Source of the DNA: a virus
Direction: 5' to 3' (one strand)
Virus record (IMG/VR): IMGVR_UViG_3300043449_002193
Span: 1-37,190 of that record
DNA length: 37,190 nt
Shown here: positions 7,390-15,825 of the stretch, piece by piece
Position numbering within the stretch: the stretch's first letter is position 1
Layout: each line of letters opens with the position of its first letter
The notes under the pieces: generated by a model
Told to the model about the DNA's origin: nothing
The model's database searches: none
Seen by the model: the letters and a program-made list of their open reading frames with translations, nothing else
Position numbers and translations under genes: made by a program

Positions 7390-8330
7390 GTGTTTGGTAC
7401 AAAATCAGCATAATTGTTTAAAAGTTGATTGCAGCTTTCGATCATTTTATTTGGATATTTGTTGTATTTTGAAATATCCATTGGCCACCTATCAGAGGCC
7501 AACCTTTTTGATCCCAGAAAAATGGCATTCTCATAAAACTCTTTAGCCAAAGCAAAATTGTGTAACAAGTGATAGTAAACATCGCCCGTTAAACACCAAA
7601 ATTCTGCCATCAATGGCTTGGCACAAAGACACAGATTCAAATTCTGTAGGGTTGGCTTCACGGCTTTTTTGTGCATCAACTGAACCATTGCATAATAGTA
7701 CCTAGTCATAATTGCAGATGTGGTTGGCTGCTTGTCGAGGAACAAATAATGCTCTGCTGAAGCCAAAAAATCGTCGTAGCGTTTTTCGGCGAGTAATAAA
7801 CAAGCTTGATAATAATATGGTTGTTTTGAAAGCGGCTCATCAAGCTTCCACTGCTGAATGGCTTCAAAGACATCTGAATAATTATGTCCTCCTGATGATA
7901 CTAAAATCATTTTTGAACTTGATGCATTGTCAGACTTTATTCTTTCAAAGACAGGATTGATGAATTGGCAAGAATTATGCCACAACCTTATATCCCAAGT
8001 AATATTTTGGTCATGCAAAACTCTAACATAAGCAGTATTTGAACTTACAAATTCATAAGCTAATGGATTTTGTAAAATTGTTTCCCAAGGTTCTAGCCAA
8101 AGATTCCATCTATTTTTGGGGGCTTGAGCATCTAACCAAGCTCTGGCTTCATTTCTACGTTTGTTTTTGATATTGAAGACTTGAGCATTGTATTTTTTAC
8201 AAATTTCAATAGTATTATCAGTGCTCGCATAATCTCCAATAAGAATAAATGGCTGTAGGTCAACTAATGATTTCAATGTTGCTTCAATTGTTTTTTGATT
8301 GTTTTTGGTCAATATGTGTACTGTCAGCAT
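7368..8330 (-). CDS. GT2-family glycosyltransferase with C-terminal TPR-like region
   Basis: The 320-residue protein begins with a GT2 fold: LTVHILTKNN, then IGDYASTDNT in the place of the usual D-x-x-S-x-D-x-T loop, and LWLEPWE where the DxD strand would lie. The missing canonical DxD may mean altered metal binding or loss of activity. From about residue 165 it is all-helical with TPR-like repeats (AEHYLFLDKQ, AKEFYENAIFL). Such fusions act on protein or surface acceptors. Its start overlaps the end of the 62-residue TPR-like gene by 47 bases. Confidence 0.75.
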   Translation of the reverse strand: MLTVHILTKNNQKTIEATLKSLVDLQPFILIGDYASTDNTIEICKKYNAQVFNIKNKRRNEARAWLDAQAPKNRWNLWLEPWETILQNPLAYEFVSSNTAYVRVLHDQNITWDIRLWHNSCQFINPVFERIKSDNASSSKMILVSSGGHNYSDVFEAIQQWKLDEPLSKQPYYYQACLLLAEKRYDDFLASAEHYLFLDKQPTTSAIMTRYYYAMVQLMHKKAVKPTLQNLNLCLCAKPLMAEFWCLTGDVYYHLLHNFALAKEFYENAIFLGSKRLASDRWPMDISKYNKYPNKMIESCNQLLNNYADFVPNTQYKTSR

Positions 8331-8472
8331 GAAATTTTTTCTTTATAAGTTCTTCAAATGCTTTTGCTTCATTGTGCATTCCTAATTTTTCATATTCTTC
8401 AAGAAGTTTACGATACGCATCTTTAGAACGAGGGTTTAATTGGAGATCGGCATATAACTTTGCAAGAATCAT
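8284..8472 (-). CDS. Small TPR-like protein
   Basis: The 62-residue product contains one tetratricopeptide-like hairpin (LNPRSKDAYRKLLEEYEKLG then MHNEAKAFEELIKK). It begins with ATG at 8470-8472 and no obvious Shine-Dalgarno, and runs 47 bases into the glycosyltransferase gene. The matching helical repeats in the downstream protein suggest the two act together, but this is inference. Confidence 0.6.
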   Translation of the reverse strand: MILAKLYADLQLNPRSKDAYRKLLEEYEKLGMHNEAKAFEELIKKKFHADSTHIDQKQSKNN

Positions 8473-8528
8473 ACTACATTACAGAGTTAGGGAAAGGGAT
8501 TTTTCTGAACAAATCAAGCCGTGGTCAT

Positions 8529-8537
8529 TATATAGAT
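8529..8537 (+). promoter_or_regulatory. Candidate late promoter, TATATAGAT
   Basis: TATATAGAT lies about 30 nt before the sigma-factor start at 8567. The longer stretch ATTATATAGATA is identical to that before the HTH gene (19027-19038). No -35 box is apparent, as in T4 late promoters. Confidence 0.5.
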
Positions 8538-8566
8538 ACCTTTTACAGCCCCACTTATGGAGGACT

Positions 8567-9103
8567 ATGGCCAACGAGTATATCAATAACAGAACATTTG
8601 AATCTGTAATTCATGCCTTCCAATTTTTCAAAAGGCAAAAATCAAAATACGAATTGATCATAAATGATTTGAAGGAAACGAATGATCGCAGAGTCGCCAA
8701 ATATGGTGATGAAACTAAAAAACCAGCGTTATTAGAAAGCGAAAGACTGTATAGAGAGGCATGTGAAAGTCATACGGAGTTCCAAAATCAATTGGCCCAC
8801 GCATTTTACATTCTATCAGAGAATATTGCCAATTATGCTAAATTCAGTGGAATTGATATTGATGATGCGATCCAAGAAGGGGTGTTAATTTGTTTTGAAA
8901 AAATAAACAGATTTGATCCAAGAAAAGGCAAAGCTTTCAATTATATGACTACTTGTATTTTAAATCATTTTAGGCAACTTTATCGTAGTGCTCGTAACTA
9001 CAATGAGCTTAAAAAGCGATATCATAATTTTTTGTCAGATAAATTTGAAACAATTATTATTAGAAATGGCAAAGAAATGACATTTTGCGATAAAGGCTAT
9101 TGA
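8567..9103 (+). CDS. T4 gp55-like late-transcription sigma factor
   Basis: From the ATG at 8567, which follows GGAGG, the protein is 178 residues, close to T4 gp55 (185). Sigma70 region 2 is clear: DIDDAIQEGVLICFEKINRF (about 97-116) followed by FDPRKGKAFNYMTTCILNHF (about 116-135) and a basic RQLYRSARNYNELKKR helix. Region 4 is absent, as in gp55, which recognises only a -10-like late promoter. It should redirect host RNA polymerase to virion genes. The frame stays open 195 bases upstream but that part is antisense to the TPR gene and lacks a ribosome site. The TATATAGAT motif upstream suggests autoregulation. Confidence 0.85.
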   Translation: MANEYINNRTFESVIHAFQFFKRQKSKYELIINDLKETNDRRVAKYGDETKKPALLESERLYREACESHTEFQNQLAHAFYILSENIANYAKFSGIDIDDAIQEGVLICFEKINRFDPRKGKAFNYMTTCILNHFRQLYRSARNYNELKKRYHNFLSDKFETIIIRNGKEMTFCDKGY

Positions 9104-9128
9104 TTTTATTACAACCGTGTGGTATAAG
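9100..9128 (+). promoter_or_regulatory. Possible promoter overlapping the sigma gene end
   Basis: TTGATT (9100-9105) and TATAAG (9123-9128) are spaced 17 nt, with TGTGG just before the -10. A start about 7 nt downstream would fall on the start codon region of the next gene. Confidence 0.35.
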
Positions 9129-9131
9129 CAT

Positions 9132-9419
9132 ATGAGTATGACAAAACCAATTATTAATCCTGTAAATGCCATAGAGACTCAAGAGGTAATAGATAATCTA
9201 AGAGAGGCTGGATATTCCGAACTCGTGGATTGTTTACTTGACAACGAAAAAGATTGTTACACCAAAAAAGGTCGTCTTAATAAAAGCAGCACTTGCCGCA
9301 GATTAAATTGGAAGGGCAAAAAATTAGAAGATGCCCTACAAGAAATGCGTGTTTTACTAGCTTCTGAATATGATCTTGAAATTGAAGATCCTGACAATGA
9401 CGAAGAAGAACAAGACTAG
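9132..9419 (+). CDS. Small conserved phage protein of unknown function
   Basis: The product is 95 residues from ATG 9132 (93 from ATG 9138); neither ATG has a good Shine-Dalgarno. A helical domain (IETQEVIDNLREAGYSELVD) is followed by a basic patch with KKGRLNKSSTCRRL and a very acidic C-terminus (DPDNDEEEQD). The KKGRLNKS-type patch suggests nucleic-acid or protein binding; similar short proteins occur in T4-like phages without assigned function. It ends with TAG, then one codon, then TAA. Confidence 0.65.
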   Translation: MSMTKPIINPVNAIETQEVIDNLREAGYSELVDCLLDNEKDCYTKKGRLNKSSTCRRLNWKGKKLEDALQEMRVLLASEYDLEIEDPDNDEEEQD

Positions 9420-9421
9420 TG

Positions 9422-10009
9422 TTAAGCTATATTTGGGGGAACTCCGGGCGATAATGGGCCTCCGGTTGCAGGCAAAGTCTGCGTAGACGTTTTTTGGATG
9501 TATGCTCTAGCATATCTTAATGTAACTTCGCACATGACAATTCCTGTAGTTGTCATGTCGAGGGTTTGGAAATTTATTGCTTGTGGCCAAGCGTCTTCCC
9601 AAACCCATTTTTCTATTGGCGTGCCAATGCCATCATATAAAGTGAGATAGCAAGTTTTGATAAACTTACCACTTTTAGCAGTTTTCCAATCGGCATTTTC
9701 GGGGTCATACATTTCTTGAAGCCATTTGAAGATTGGGTGTTCTTTCAATTTGAGATCCCATAAAGTCAAGCTTACTGGCTTCCAACTGGGTTTGCCCGGA
9801 TAGAAGTAATCCTCTGTAAAATGCTTAACTTCAATTTCTTTGAAATCCAGACTAGGCCGAGCACTTTTTTCGGGAGGTAATGCTGGAATTCCCTTTTCTG
9901 CGGATGTTACATCGCCTACCACCTCAGGAATCTCAAACAGCCATCTAAATTGCCTCTTACAATACTTGCCATCGCCTTCAAGTCCAAATTGTAAACCCAT
10001 CTTAACCAT
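9422..10009 (-). CDS. Tail tube-like protein, paralogue 4 (most divergent)
   Basis: The 195-residue protein shares the gp19-type core of its three upstream neighbours: KRQFRWLFEIP, ARPSLDFKEIE, YPGKPSWKPVSLTL, AWPQAINFQTLD and VTLRYARAY. It lacks their Cys-rich ends and has a Pro-rich tail instead. Tube proteins form the hexameric inner channel of the contractile tail. A GAGGAG site precedes the start. A strong terminator lies between it and paralogue 3, so it should be expressed less or from readthrough. It may be a tube end or completion protein rather than the main subunit. Confidence 0.8.
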   Translation of the reverse strand: MVKMGLQFGLEGDGKYCKRQFRWLFEIPEVVGDVTSAEKGIPALPPEKSARPSLDFKEIEVKHFTEDYFYPGKPSWKPVSLTLWDLKLKEHPIFKWLQEMYDPENADWKTAKSGKFIKTCYLTLYDGIGTPIEKWVWEDAWPQAINFQTLDMTTTGIVMCEVTLRYARAYIQKTSTQTLPATGGPLSPGVPPNIA

Positions 10010-10022
10010 AAAAGCTCCTCAA

Positions 10023-10058
10023 GAAAAAAGGGGTGGCAGGAATATCCTGCCACCCCTT
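10023..10058 (-). terminator. Strong terminator after tail-tube paralogue 3
   Basis: On the minus strand a 12-bp GC-rich stem (10030-10041 with 10045-10056, loop of 3) is followed by six T's (10029-10024). It lies inside the tail operon, before the fourth tube paralogue, so it probably acts as a partial attenuator. Confidence 0.85.
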
Positions 10059-10093
10059 AATTTAGTATCGACCAAACCTAAATGCATTATTTA

Positions 10094-10687
10094 TTATACA
10101 GGTTCTGGATTGTTTTCATTAGTACCACAACCAGTACAGCACGGTGCAATAGTAAATCCGGGGCACTCATTAGTGTACTTAACATCAGAATATCTTAAGG
10201 TAAGTTCAATTGTGCATTCTTCAGAGCTTGAGTAATCGAGGTCACCAAAGTTAATGGCTGTAGGCCACACGTCTTTCATTTCCCAAGTTTCCATCAAGTT
10301 TCCGCAACCATCCCATAATTTCAAAATTGCAGTACAAGTGTAATCCGCACGTACCGCACCCATTTCTAGATTGATTGGGTCGGTAAAGTTGTAGACCGAA
10401 GCCAACCAATTGAATAAAGGTGCAACATCTGCTGTAGCTACGTCAATATATGTTACAGTGAGCGACTCCCAAGATGCTTTGCCCGGAATCCAAGTCTTAG
10501 CATTTAAGAAGTTAACTTCTGTTTCTTCGACAGAAAGGTTGGGCCTTCCCGCAGTTTTAACATAATGTTTGGGGACGGATTGAGAACCACAGATGTCAAA
10601 CAACTCCAAGGTGTAACGAAACTTTCTCTTGAAGACAAGGTTTTTAAATCCAAGTTGTCCAATCCCCATTGGGATCTTTTCAGCCAT
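10094..10687 (-). CDS. Tail tube-like protein, paralogue 3
   Basis: The 197-residue protein has the gp19-type pattern: FKRKFRYTLELF, GRPNLSVEETEVNFLNAKTW, IPGKASWESLTVTYIDVA, WPTAINFGDLDYSS and ELTLRYSDVKY. The C-terminus carries a CCTGCG cluster. It should belong to the tail tube. AGGAG precedes the ATG. It is very close to paralogue 2, implying tandem duplication, and ends with tandem TAA TAA. Confidence 0.85.
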   Translation of the reverse strand: MAEKIPMGIGQLGFKNLVFKRKFRYTLELFDICGSQSVPKHYVKTAGRPNLSVEETEVNFLNAKTWIPGKASWESLTVTYIDVATADVAPLFNWLASVYNFTDPINLEMGAVRADYTCTAILKLWDGCGNLMETWEMKDVWPTAINFGDLDYSSSEECTIELTLRYSDVKYTNECPGFTIAPCCTGCGTNENNPEPV

Positions 10688-10708
10688 TTCTAACTCCTAT
10701 CTGTCAAA

Positions 10709-11311
10709 TTAGATGTATGTCTTGTTTGCATACTTCACAGTAGTTCCACAACCACCGCAGCAAGGCTCTGGTTGGTAATCTGGGCAGTAGCTTCTGTACT
10801 TAACATCAGAATAACGAAGGGTTAGTTCGATGGTAGCAATGTCTGATGAACTGTAATCCAAATCGCCAAAGTTAATTGCGGTTGGGAATACTCTTTGAAG
10901 TTGCCACATTTCAATCAATGTGCCGCAACCATCGTACATGCTTAATAAGCCAGTTGCATCCCAGTCTCTTTTCTCGCCTTGGCGAAGATTGACTGGATCG
11001 GTGAAGTCATAAACTGTTGCAAGCCAGTTCCATAGTGAACGCATCTCGGTGTGTGCTACGTCGAGATATGTTACAGTAATTGTTTCCCAAGATGCTTTAC
11101 CCGGAATATAGGTTTTAGCATTGAGGTGATTAATTTCAGTTTCTTCGATTGAGAGGTTTGGGCGTGAAGCAACGCTAACGAAGTGCTCTGGCACTACGTT
11201 CTTTTCGTTATCACAGAAACCAAGAATTTCGAATGTCCAACGAAACTTTCGCTTGAACACCATATCTGGTTGCCCAATAACTCCAATCCCCATTGGTTTT
11301 TTGTCAGCCAT
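10709..11311 (-). CDS. Tail tube-like protein, paralogue 2
   Basis: The 200-residue protein matches paralogue 3 throughout: FKRKFRWTFEIL, SRPNLSIEETEINHLNAKTY, IPGKASWETITVTYLDVA, FPTAINFGDLDYSSSD, and a CCGGCG end. AGGAG lies before the ATG. The spacing to paralogue 3 is only 21 bases. Two nearly equal copies argue that both are used, perhaps in one mixed tube or at different tube levels. Confidence 0.85.
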   Translation of the reverse strand: MADKKPMGIGVIGQPDMVFKRKFRWTFEILGFCDNEKNVVPEHFVSVASRPNLSIEETEINHLNAKTYIPGKASWETITVTYLDVAHTEMRSLWNWLATVYDFTDPVNLRQGEKRDWDATGLLSMYDGCGTLIEMWQLQRVFPTAINFGDLDYSSSDIATIELTLRYSDVKYRSYCPDYQPEPCCGGCGTTVKYANKTYI

Positions 11312-11334
11312 TTTGTTCTCCTAAATTTGGTTTG

Positions 11335-11883
11335 TTAGCAACCTATACATACGCCTACAGCTTGTGGTCCACACCAGTTTCTATAGTTAACTTCTGAATA
11401 TCTTAATGTAACGTCGATGGTAAGCTCTGCTGAATCACTGTAATCAAGGTCGCCAAAATTTACTGATTGAGGCCAAACTGATCCAAGTAACCAACTTTCT
11501 AAAGGCTTTCCACAACCATCATAAACTTGAAGCAATGCTGTAGCATTCCAACCAATCTTTTCTGTCTGTGGTAAATCAATCAAAGGATTTTGTGTGTTGA
11601 AGTTGTATACAGAAGCAATCCAACTATACAAAGCACCTACATCCTGAGCGGCAACATCAATGTATGTAACACTTAATGGTTGCCATTTGCCTTTGCCGGG
11701 AATCCATGTCGTTGCATTCAGGAAGTTAATTTCCGATTCATCAATATCAAGCTGTGGTCTTGCGGCCACTTTTACATAAGACGCAGGAACGGGACCAACA
11801 GGGGTCTGAAGCTCCAATGTCCAGCGAAACTTTCTCTTAATAATGATGTTAGGAGCACCAAGCCTCCCAATTCCCATTGCCAT
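11335..11883 (-). CDS. Tail tube-like protein, paralogue 1
   Basis: The 182-residue protein lies directly after the sheath gene, the usual place for the main tube protein in T4-like phages. It shares IKRKFRWTLELQ, ARPQLDIDESEINFLNATTW, IPGKGKWQPLSVTYIDVA and WPQSVNFGDLDYSDS with paralogues 2 and 3, and ends CIGC. Its gene order makes it the best candidate for the main tube subunit, but expression level cannot be read from sequence. Two starts, Met1 and Met3, are possible; GAGG precedes them. Confidence 0.85.
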   Translation of the reverse strand: MAMGIGRLGAPNIIIKRKFRWTLELQTPVGPVPASYVKVAARPQLDIDESEINFLNATTWIPGKGKWQPLSVTYIDVAAQDVGALYSWIASVYNFNTQNPLIDLPQTEKIGWNATALLQVYDGCGKPLESWLLGSVWPQSVNFGDLDYSDSAELTIDVTLRYSEVNYRNWCGPQAVGVCIGC

Positions 11884-11914
11884 TTCTTACCTCTTCATTT
11901 CATAAGAACTAAGA

Positions 11915-11938
11915 GCATCCGGGGCTAACCCCGGATGC
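11915..11938. terminator. Hairpin between sheath and first tube gene
   Basis: GCATCCGGGG (11915-11924) pairs perfectly with CCCCGGATGC (11929-11938). On the minus strand no T-run follows, so it is more likely an mRNA end-protecting or processing hairpin than a full terminator. Confidence 0.6.
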
Positions 11939-11957
11939 TGTAGTCATTTTTTATTTC

Positions 11958-14312
11958 TTAGAACGTATCGGCGTTCTCACCGAAGCTTCCAGTTCTATGG
12001 ATGCTGAACTCGATAAAGATGAACTCAGCAGCACGAATTGGTTGAACACCGATTCGAGCACGCATTTCATTTCTATCAATTACGTCTGGCGTATTGAGTT
12101 CGGTATCGCACTTCACACGGAAGTCATTAACACCACGACCGACTTGAATCTCGGACAGAATTGAAGTTGCGATTCTTACAAACTTCTGTCTGAGAATGTC
12201 GTCATGAGGATCGAATAGCAACTGGCGGCTAGCCGCACGGATTCTCTTTTCGATAACGAACATCAAACGACGGACGTTAACACGATCAAGAGCGGTTGGA
12301 CGACGTTGCAGAGTCTTTTGACCCCAGATAACGAATCCATCGAAATCAACAAACTGAACGATTGGGTTGATGGCATTTCTGTAACCATACATCAAGTCAC
12401 GCTCTTCGAGCGTTGGACGACTAAACACGTCGGTGATGTTTGGTACGTTACCACGGTTAACACCAGCAGGAGCAAACCAAGGTGCTGACAATTGATCTGA
12501 ACGAGCAATCGTCGCCATGACAGAACCTGAAGGAGGAGCCCAAATATCAACTCTATTGAAGTTGTCACGAATCTTGACCCAAGGCCAGTACAGAGCACCG
12601 AAATCACTGTCAAAACGAGTGGTGTTCAGTGGGTGTGATCCATTCTGCCAGTGAACAATTTCCTTCACTGTGAGACCGAATGGTGGGTCGATGATTGCCA
12701 AGCAATCCATACGGACGTTTTGGCACAAATCCAACAGTGCGGTTACAACGGCGGTGCTGCTGTGACCCGGAACAGCGATCAAGTCAAGATCGATTTGCTC
12801 AGGCTCAGATAGAGCGTACATACCAGAGAAACCAACTCTATTTCCGATAATAAGTTCATCTTGTGTATCTGGATCTGAAGGAATACCGTCAGAACCGCCT
12901 TCAAGACGGTAAGTTCCATCAAGAGGAGGTGCAGAGTTAGCAGTATTGTCAGAAACACGAATCCAGTCTGATACGAGAGACAAGAATGTCTCAACATAAA
13001 ATCTGGAGTTTTCATCTTTGGTTAGACCGCCCCATGATTCAACTTCGACACCATTGTTGAAAACTTGTAGGATGAAGTTGCCTTCACGAATGTTATTTTC
13101 AATCACAACTTGTGTTGCATTACCATCAATACCAGCCGAATCGGCGTTGAGTGTAAAGGTAACAGCACCAGTTGAGTTTGTATCACCATTGATACGACCA
13201 TAAGTGTCTTCGGCTGGATCGCCGGAAGTACCAATTGGGCTATCGCCAAGCTTGGTCACACTTTCTAAGCCGAACAAGGCAGCGGCAGTGCTATCTGGCT
13301 TGATCAAAAGACGAGCGTCACGACCGTGGTGCAGGGTGCGGAAAGCGAGGTTATCACCATCTGCATATGCTTCCCAACCACCGGGTAGGTCGCCACCGTT
13401 TTCTACCAACTGGCTGTTAATTTCGGTAACAACTTGAGCAACGGTAGATTCAGTGCCTTCAAGATCAGCTAGATCAATTATTTGCACGACATTGTCAATA
13501 AGTACATTGTCAGTACCATCAACAACAATTTGAATATTAAGATCGCTTAAACCTGCAAAGTCATATTCGCCAGCAGATTGATAGGATGCTGGGTAACGGT
13601 CATTGCTTCCTGTAATCTCAGCTTGGGTCATGCCCGTGCCAAGGCCAGTCACGTTTCCGTCAATCACTGCACCACCGTACATTGCATCCTGAACGGAAAC
13701 GAATTCCAACTCACTATCAGGACCAAAGGCCCAAGTGGTTTGAACGCCGATATAATCATCGCCCGTATCAGTTACAAATTCGATGCCGTCGATCTGACCG
13801 TCCAATTGCAAATTGAGTTCTTCAGCAAGTTGGGCTGCGGTGTAGGTTCCAGCCAAAACAACCAAGGTTTTGGACATCAACACACCATTAAGTCTCCAAC
13901 GGAAGAACGAATCGTTTGCAAACGTATACGGCCCTTGTTCTTGCGACATCACGACGATACGACCACCAGCAGATGGAACGTCAACAGAGGCTGTCTCTGC
14001 TTTCTCGTCGCTAACATTATCTTCATCAGCAACACGAACGACATAAAGTTCGTTTGCCACTAACAGGTATTGCTCGGCAGCATAAACCAGATAAGGATCT
14101 CCGCTCTCAGGGTGCGGATACCCGAACACAGTATTCAACTGACGCTGGGTTGAAATCAAAGTTGGGACGTTAATCGGTCCCTTACTTGCGAATCCAACTA
14201 AGCCAGCACGGTGAAAGGATTGTTCGGGAGCTATGAAGCTCAAATCCTTCTCGGTGATTCTGACGCTTGGCGAAATCGTGTTAGATGGCGGAAATCCCCT
14301 TAGAATAGCCAT
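11958..14312 (-). CDS. Contractile tail sheath protein (gp18-like)
   Basis: At 784 residues this is the size of a large phage sheath protein (T4 gp18 is 659). The N-terminus has the sheath signature (SPSVRITEKDLSF, then RAGLVGFASKGPINVPTLI). The C-terminal domain carries the conserved NAINPIVQFVDFDGFVIWGQ block and ends PIRAAEFIFIEFSIHRTG, typical of sheath inter-subunit contacts. The central part (about 100-480) is a variable surface insertion. The sheath surrounds the tube and contracts on infection. GGGAG precedes the ATG. It follows the small 74-residue gene by 3 bases. Confidence 0.95.
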   Translation of the reverse strand: MAILRGFPPSNTISPSVRITEKDLSFIAPEQSFHRAGLVGFASKGPINVPTLISTQRQLNTVFGYPHPESGDPYLVYAAEQYLLVANELYVVRVADEDNVSDEKAETASVDVPSAGGRIVVMSQEQGPYTFANDSFFRWRLNGVLMSKTLVVLAGTYTAAQLAEELNLQLDGQIDGIEFVTDTGDDYIGVQTTWAFGPDSELEFVSVQDAMYGGAVIDGNVTGLGTGMTQAEITGSNDRYPASYQSAGEYDFAGLSDLNIQIVVDGTDNVLIDNVVQIIDLADLEGTESTVAQVVTEINSQLVENGGDLPGGWEAYADGDNLAFRTLHHGRDARLLIKPDSTAAALFGLESVTKLGDSPIGTSGDPAEDTYGRINGDTNSTGAVTFTLNADSAGIDGNATQVVIENNIREGNFILQVFNNGVEVESWGGLTKDENSRFYVETFLSLVSDWIRVSDNTANSAPPLDGTYRLEGGSDGIPSDPDTQDELIIGNRVGFSGMYALSEPEQIDLDLIAVPGHSSTAVVTALLDLCQNVRMDCLAIIDPPFGLTVKEIVHWQNGSHPLNTTRFDSDFGALYWPWVKIRDNFNRVDIWAPPSGSVMATIARSDQLSAPWFAPAGVNRGNVPNITDVFSRPTLEERDLMYGYRNAINPIVQFVDFDGFVIWGQKTLQRRPTALDRVNVRRLMFVIEKRIRAASRQLLFDPHDDILRQKFVRIATSILSEIQVGRGVNDFRVKCDTELNTPDVIDRNEMRARIGVQPIRAAEFIFIEFSIHRTGSFGENADTF

Positions 14313-14315
14313 GTC

Positions 14316-14540
14316 TTAATCTCCCTTACGAATTTCATTGTTTGGTACATATTTAGTCGAGATCAGGCCCATCTTCTCAACACGTTCTATGTATTCAGTT
14401 ACCAACTCATCCTCGATTAGCCTGACATTGTTTCCCTTGCCAACGCCGGGAACAATCAAGGTTGTGAAAGCACGGGGAGCCTTCCTCGATCTCACCACTA
14501 GCTGCACTGGGCTTTTTTGCTTGTTCTTAATCTCAATCAT
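14316..14540 (-). CDS. Small conserved protein preceding the sheath gene
   Basis: The 74-residue basic protein (IEIKNKQKSPVQLVVRSRK near the start; IEDELVTEYIERVEKMGLI near the end) looks like a compact beta domain plus helix. Short proteins of this kind are found just upstream of sheath genes in related large phages, with no function I know. It starts in an ATGA overlap with the gp15-like gene, with GGAAG upstream, and lies 3 bases before the sheath, so all three are coupled. Confidence 0.75.
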   Translation of the reverse strand: MIEIKNKQKSPVQLVVRSRKAPRAFTTLIVPGVGKGNNVRLIEDELVTEYIERVEKMGLISTKYVPNNEIRKGD

Positions 14541-15553
14541 TCTTCCAATTCCTTTACTGCTTGCTCTAACCGAGTCAGTACTTCGGTAATATCTTCCTCG
14601 TTAGGTGAGTCGGTGACTTCGATCCGAGTTTTAAGCACTGCTTTTCGTCTAACAATTGGCTGAGACACAAAGGACTCTGCCGTCAAACTAAATTGATACT
14701 TAAATACTCGAACAGCTTTGTCTCCGGGCTCGTAATCGACGTTATTAGCTATACTTGTTAGCTTAACTCCGATCTCCCACGAGATTCCCTTTACCCGTAT
14801 GTATGCTATCGGAGAGAATTTTGTTAGTATTTGAGTGAGAATCTGATTCATGTCCTCTTCATACATAGTCCAAGCATATAAGGTGTAGCCAATATCTACT
14901 GGAATTCCCCTAGTAACGCCAAAAACTGTGTCTCTTTCGAATCTTTCGCTTGTTGTAAATCCCGGCTTCCAATCATTCCTTGGCTCTCTTAAGTAATCAA
15001 TTGCTTTATGATAGATGTACCTATCTTGGTTAAAATTGAATTCTGAAGAGTGAATTGCCAATATTGGCAACCTTATACGATCAACAACAAGACTTTCGTC
15101 TTTTCTCATATTCTCTTGAAGTATGTATGCCACTGCTCTTTCTTGCGTTCCCCAGATAATAGGAATATTGTGTGCCTTGCCAGCCTCATCTAATACGACT
15201 ATATCCTTAAACAATTCTTTCACCGCTTCATCAGTTCCACGAATAGATTTGGCGTATCGATATACGACATTTCTATTAGGCGGAGACATCCCTTGTTCGT
15301 TGATAATGTGACCCGTTTGTTGTGGGTCGCATAATGCAGCAGCACCATTTCCGAGTTTGCTTTGCGTAGCATCCTCTAACCAAGACATGTCTTGGTTGCC
15401 AACATCATTTTGACTTTCGTAAAATGGTTTTTTGTTAATGGTGCCAGAACTCGAAATAGTTTTCCCATCCCGACAATAGTCTGGTGCTGGGTCAATATTG
15501 AGATCGTTTATAAATCCCGGTTCATTGCAAGGGTTAAGAGTTGGTTCGCTCAT
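14537..15553 (-). CDS. T4 gp15-like tail terminator / sheath-stabilising protein
   Basis: The 338-residue protein contains the pattern of T4 tail-completion proteins: VTRGIPVDIGYTLYAWTMYE, EDMNQILTQILTKFSPIAYI and YEPGDKAVRVFKYQFSLTAE (about residues 212-300). The N-terminal 110 residues are low-complexity, and the last 35 are charged and helical. gp15 caps the tube and sheath where the tail meets the neck. AGGAA precedes the start. Its place upstream of the sheath supports the call. It is longer than T4 gp15 (272). Confidence 0.8.
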   Translation of the reverse strand: MSEPTLNPCNEPGFINDLNIDPAPDYCRDGKTISSSGTINKKPFYESQNDVGNQDMSWLEDATQSKLGNGAAALCDPQQTGHIINEQGMSPPNRNVVYRYAKSIRGTDEAVKELFKDIVVLDEAGKAHNIPIIWGTQERAVAYILQENMRKDESLVVDRIRLPILAIHSSEFNFNQDRYIYHKAIDYLREPRNDWKPGFTTSERFERDTVFGVTRGIPVDIGYTLYAWTMYEEDMNQILTQILTKFSPIAYIRVKGISWEIGVKLTSIANNVDYEPGDKAVRVFKYQFSLTAESFVSQPIVRRKAVLKTRIEVTDSPNEEDITEVLTRLEQAVKELEE

Positions 15554-15760
15554 TTTTGTTCCTAATGTTTATCTATGGTTTACTTTACAAGAACATTTGA
15601 CTCTTTATTAGATTAACTTCATATCTTTTATTAGAAAATTCAAAGTTGCAGAATTTAAGCCTAATTTTTACTAATTTAAATTATGAAACCCTACAAGATA
15701 TTTCGTAATCAAAAAATTTATTTGAGAAAATCAAGAATAATTCCGCCTATAAAAAGAATT

Positions 15761-15798
15761 AAGGTGCCCCTGTATTTTTGCAAATACTTAGGCACCTT
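15761..15798 (-). terminator. Long hairpin after the gp14-like neck gene
   Basis: AAGGTGCC (15761-15768) pairs with GGCACCTT (15791-15798), and an inner stem GTATTT/AAATAC (15772-15777 with 15782-15787) extends it. On the minus strand a T-rich stretch follows. The remaining intergenic bases, 15554-15760, are very AT-rich and I see no clear promoter in them. Confidence 0.6.
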
Positions 15799-15825
15799 AC
15801 AGAAGAAAGAAATTATTCTACCAAC

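Noticed and set aside
7398-7590. Possible extra gene downstream of the 129-residue protein on plus
   Set aside because: The short frames there are antisense to the GT2 gene and have no ribosome site.
8372-8566. Longer N-terminus for the sigma factor
   Set aside because: It is antisense to the TPR-like gene, has no ribosome site, and would span the promoter motif. The ATG at 8567 with GGAGG fits the gp55 length.
13578-14063. 161-codon plus-strand frame inside the sheath gene
   Set aside because: It is antisense to a clear sheath coding sequence and has no protein-like pattern or ribosome site.
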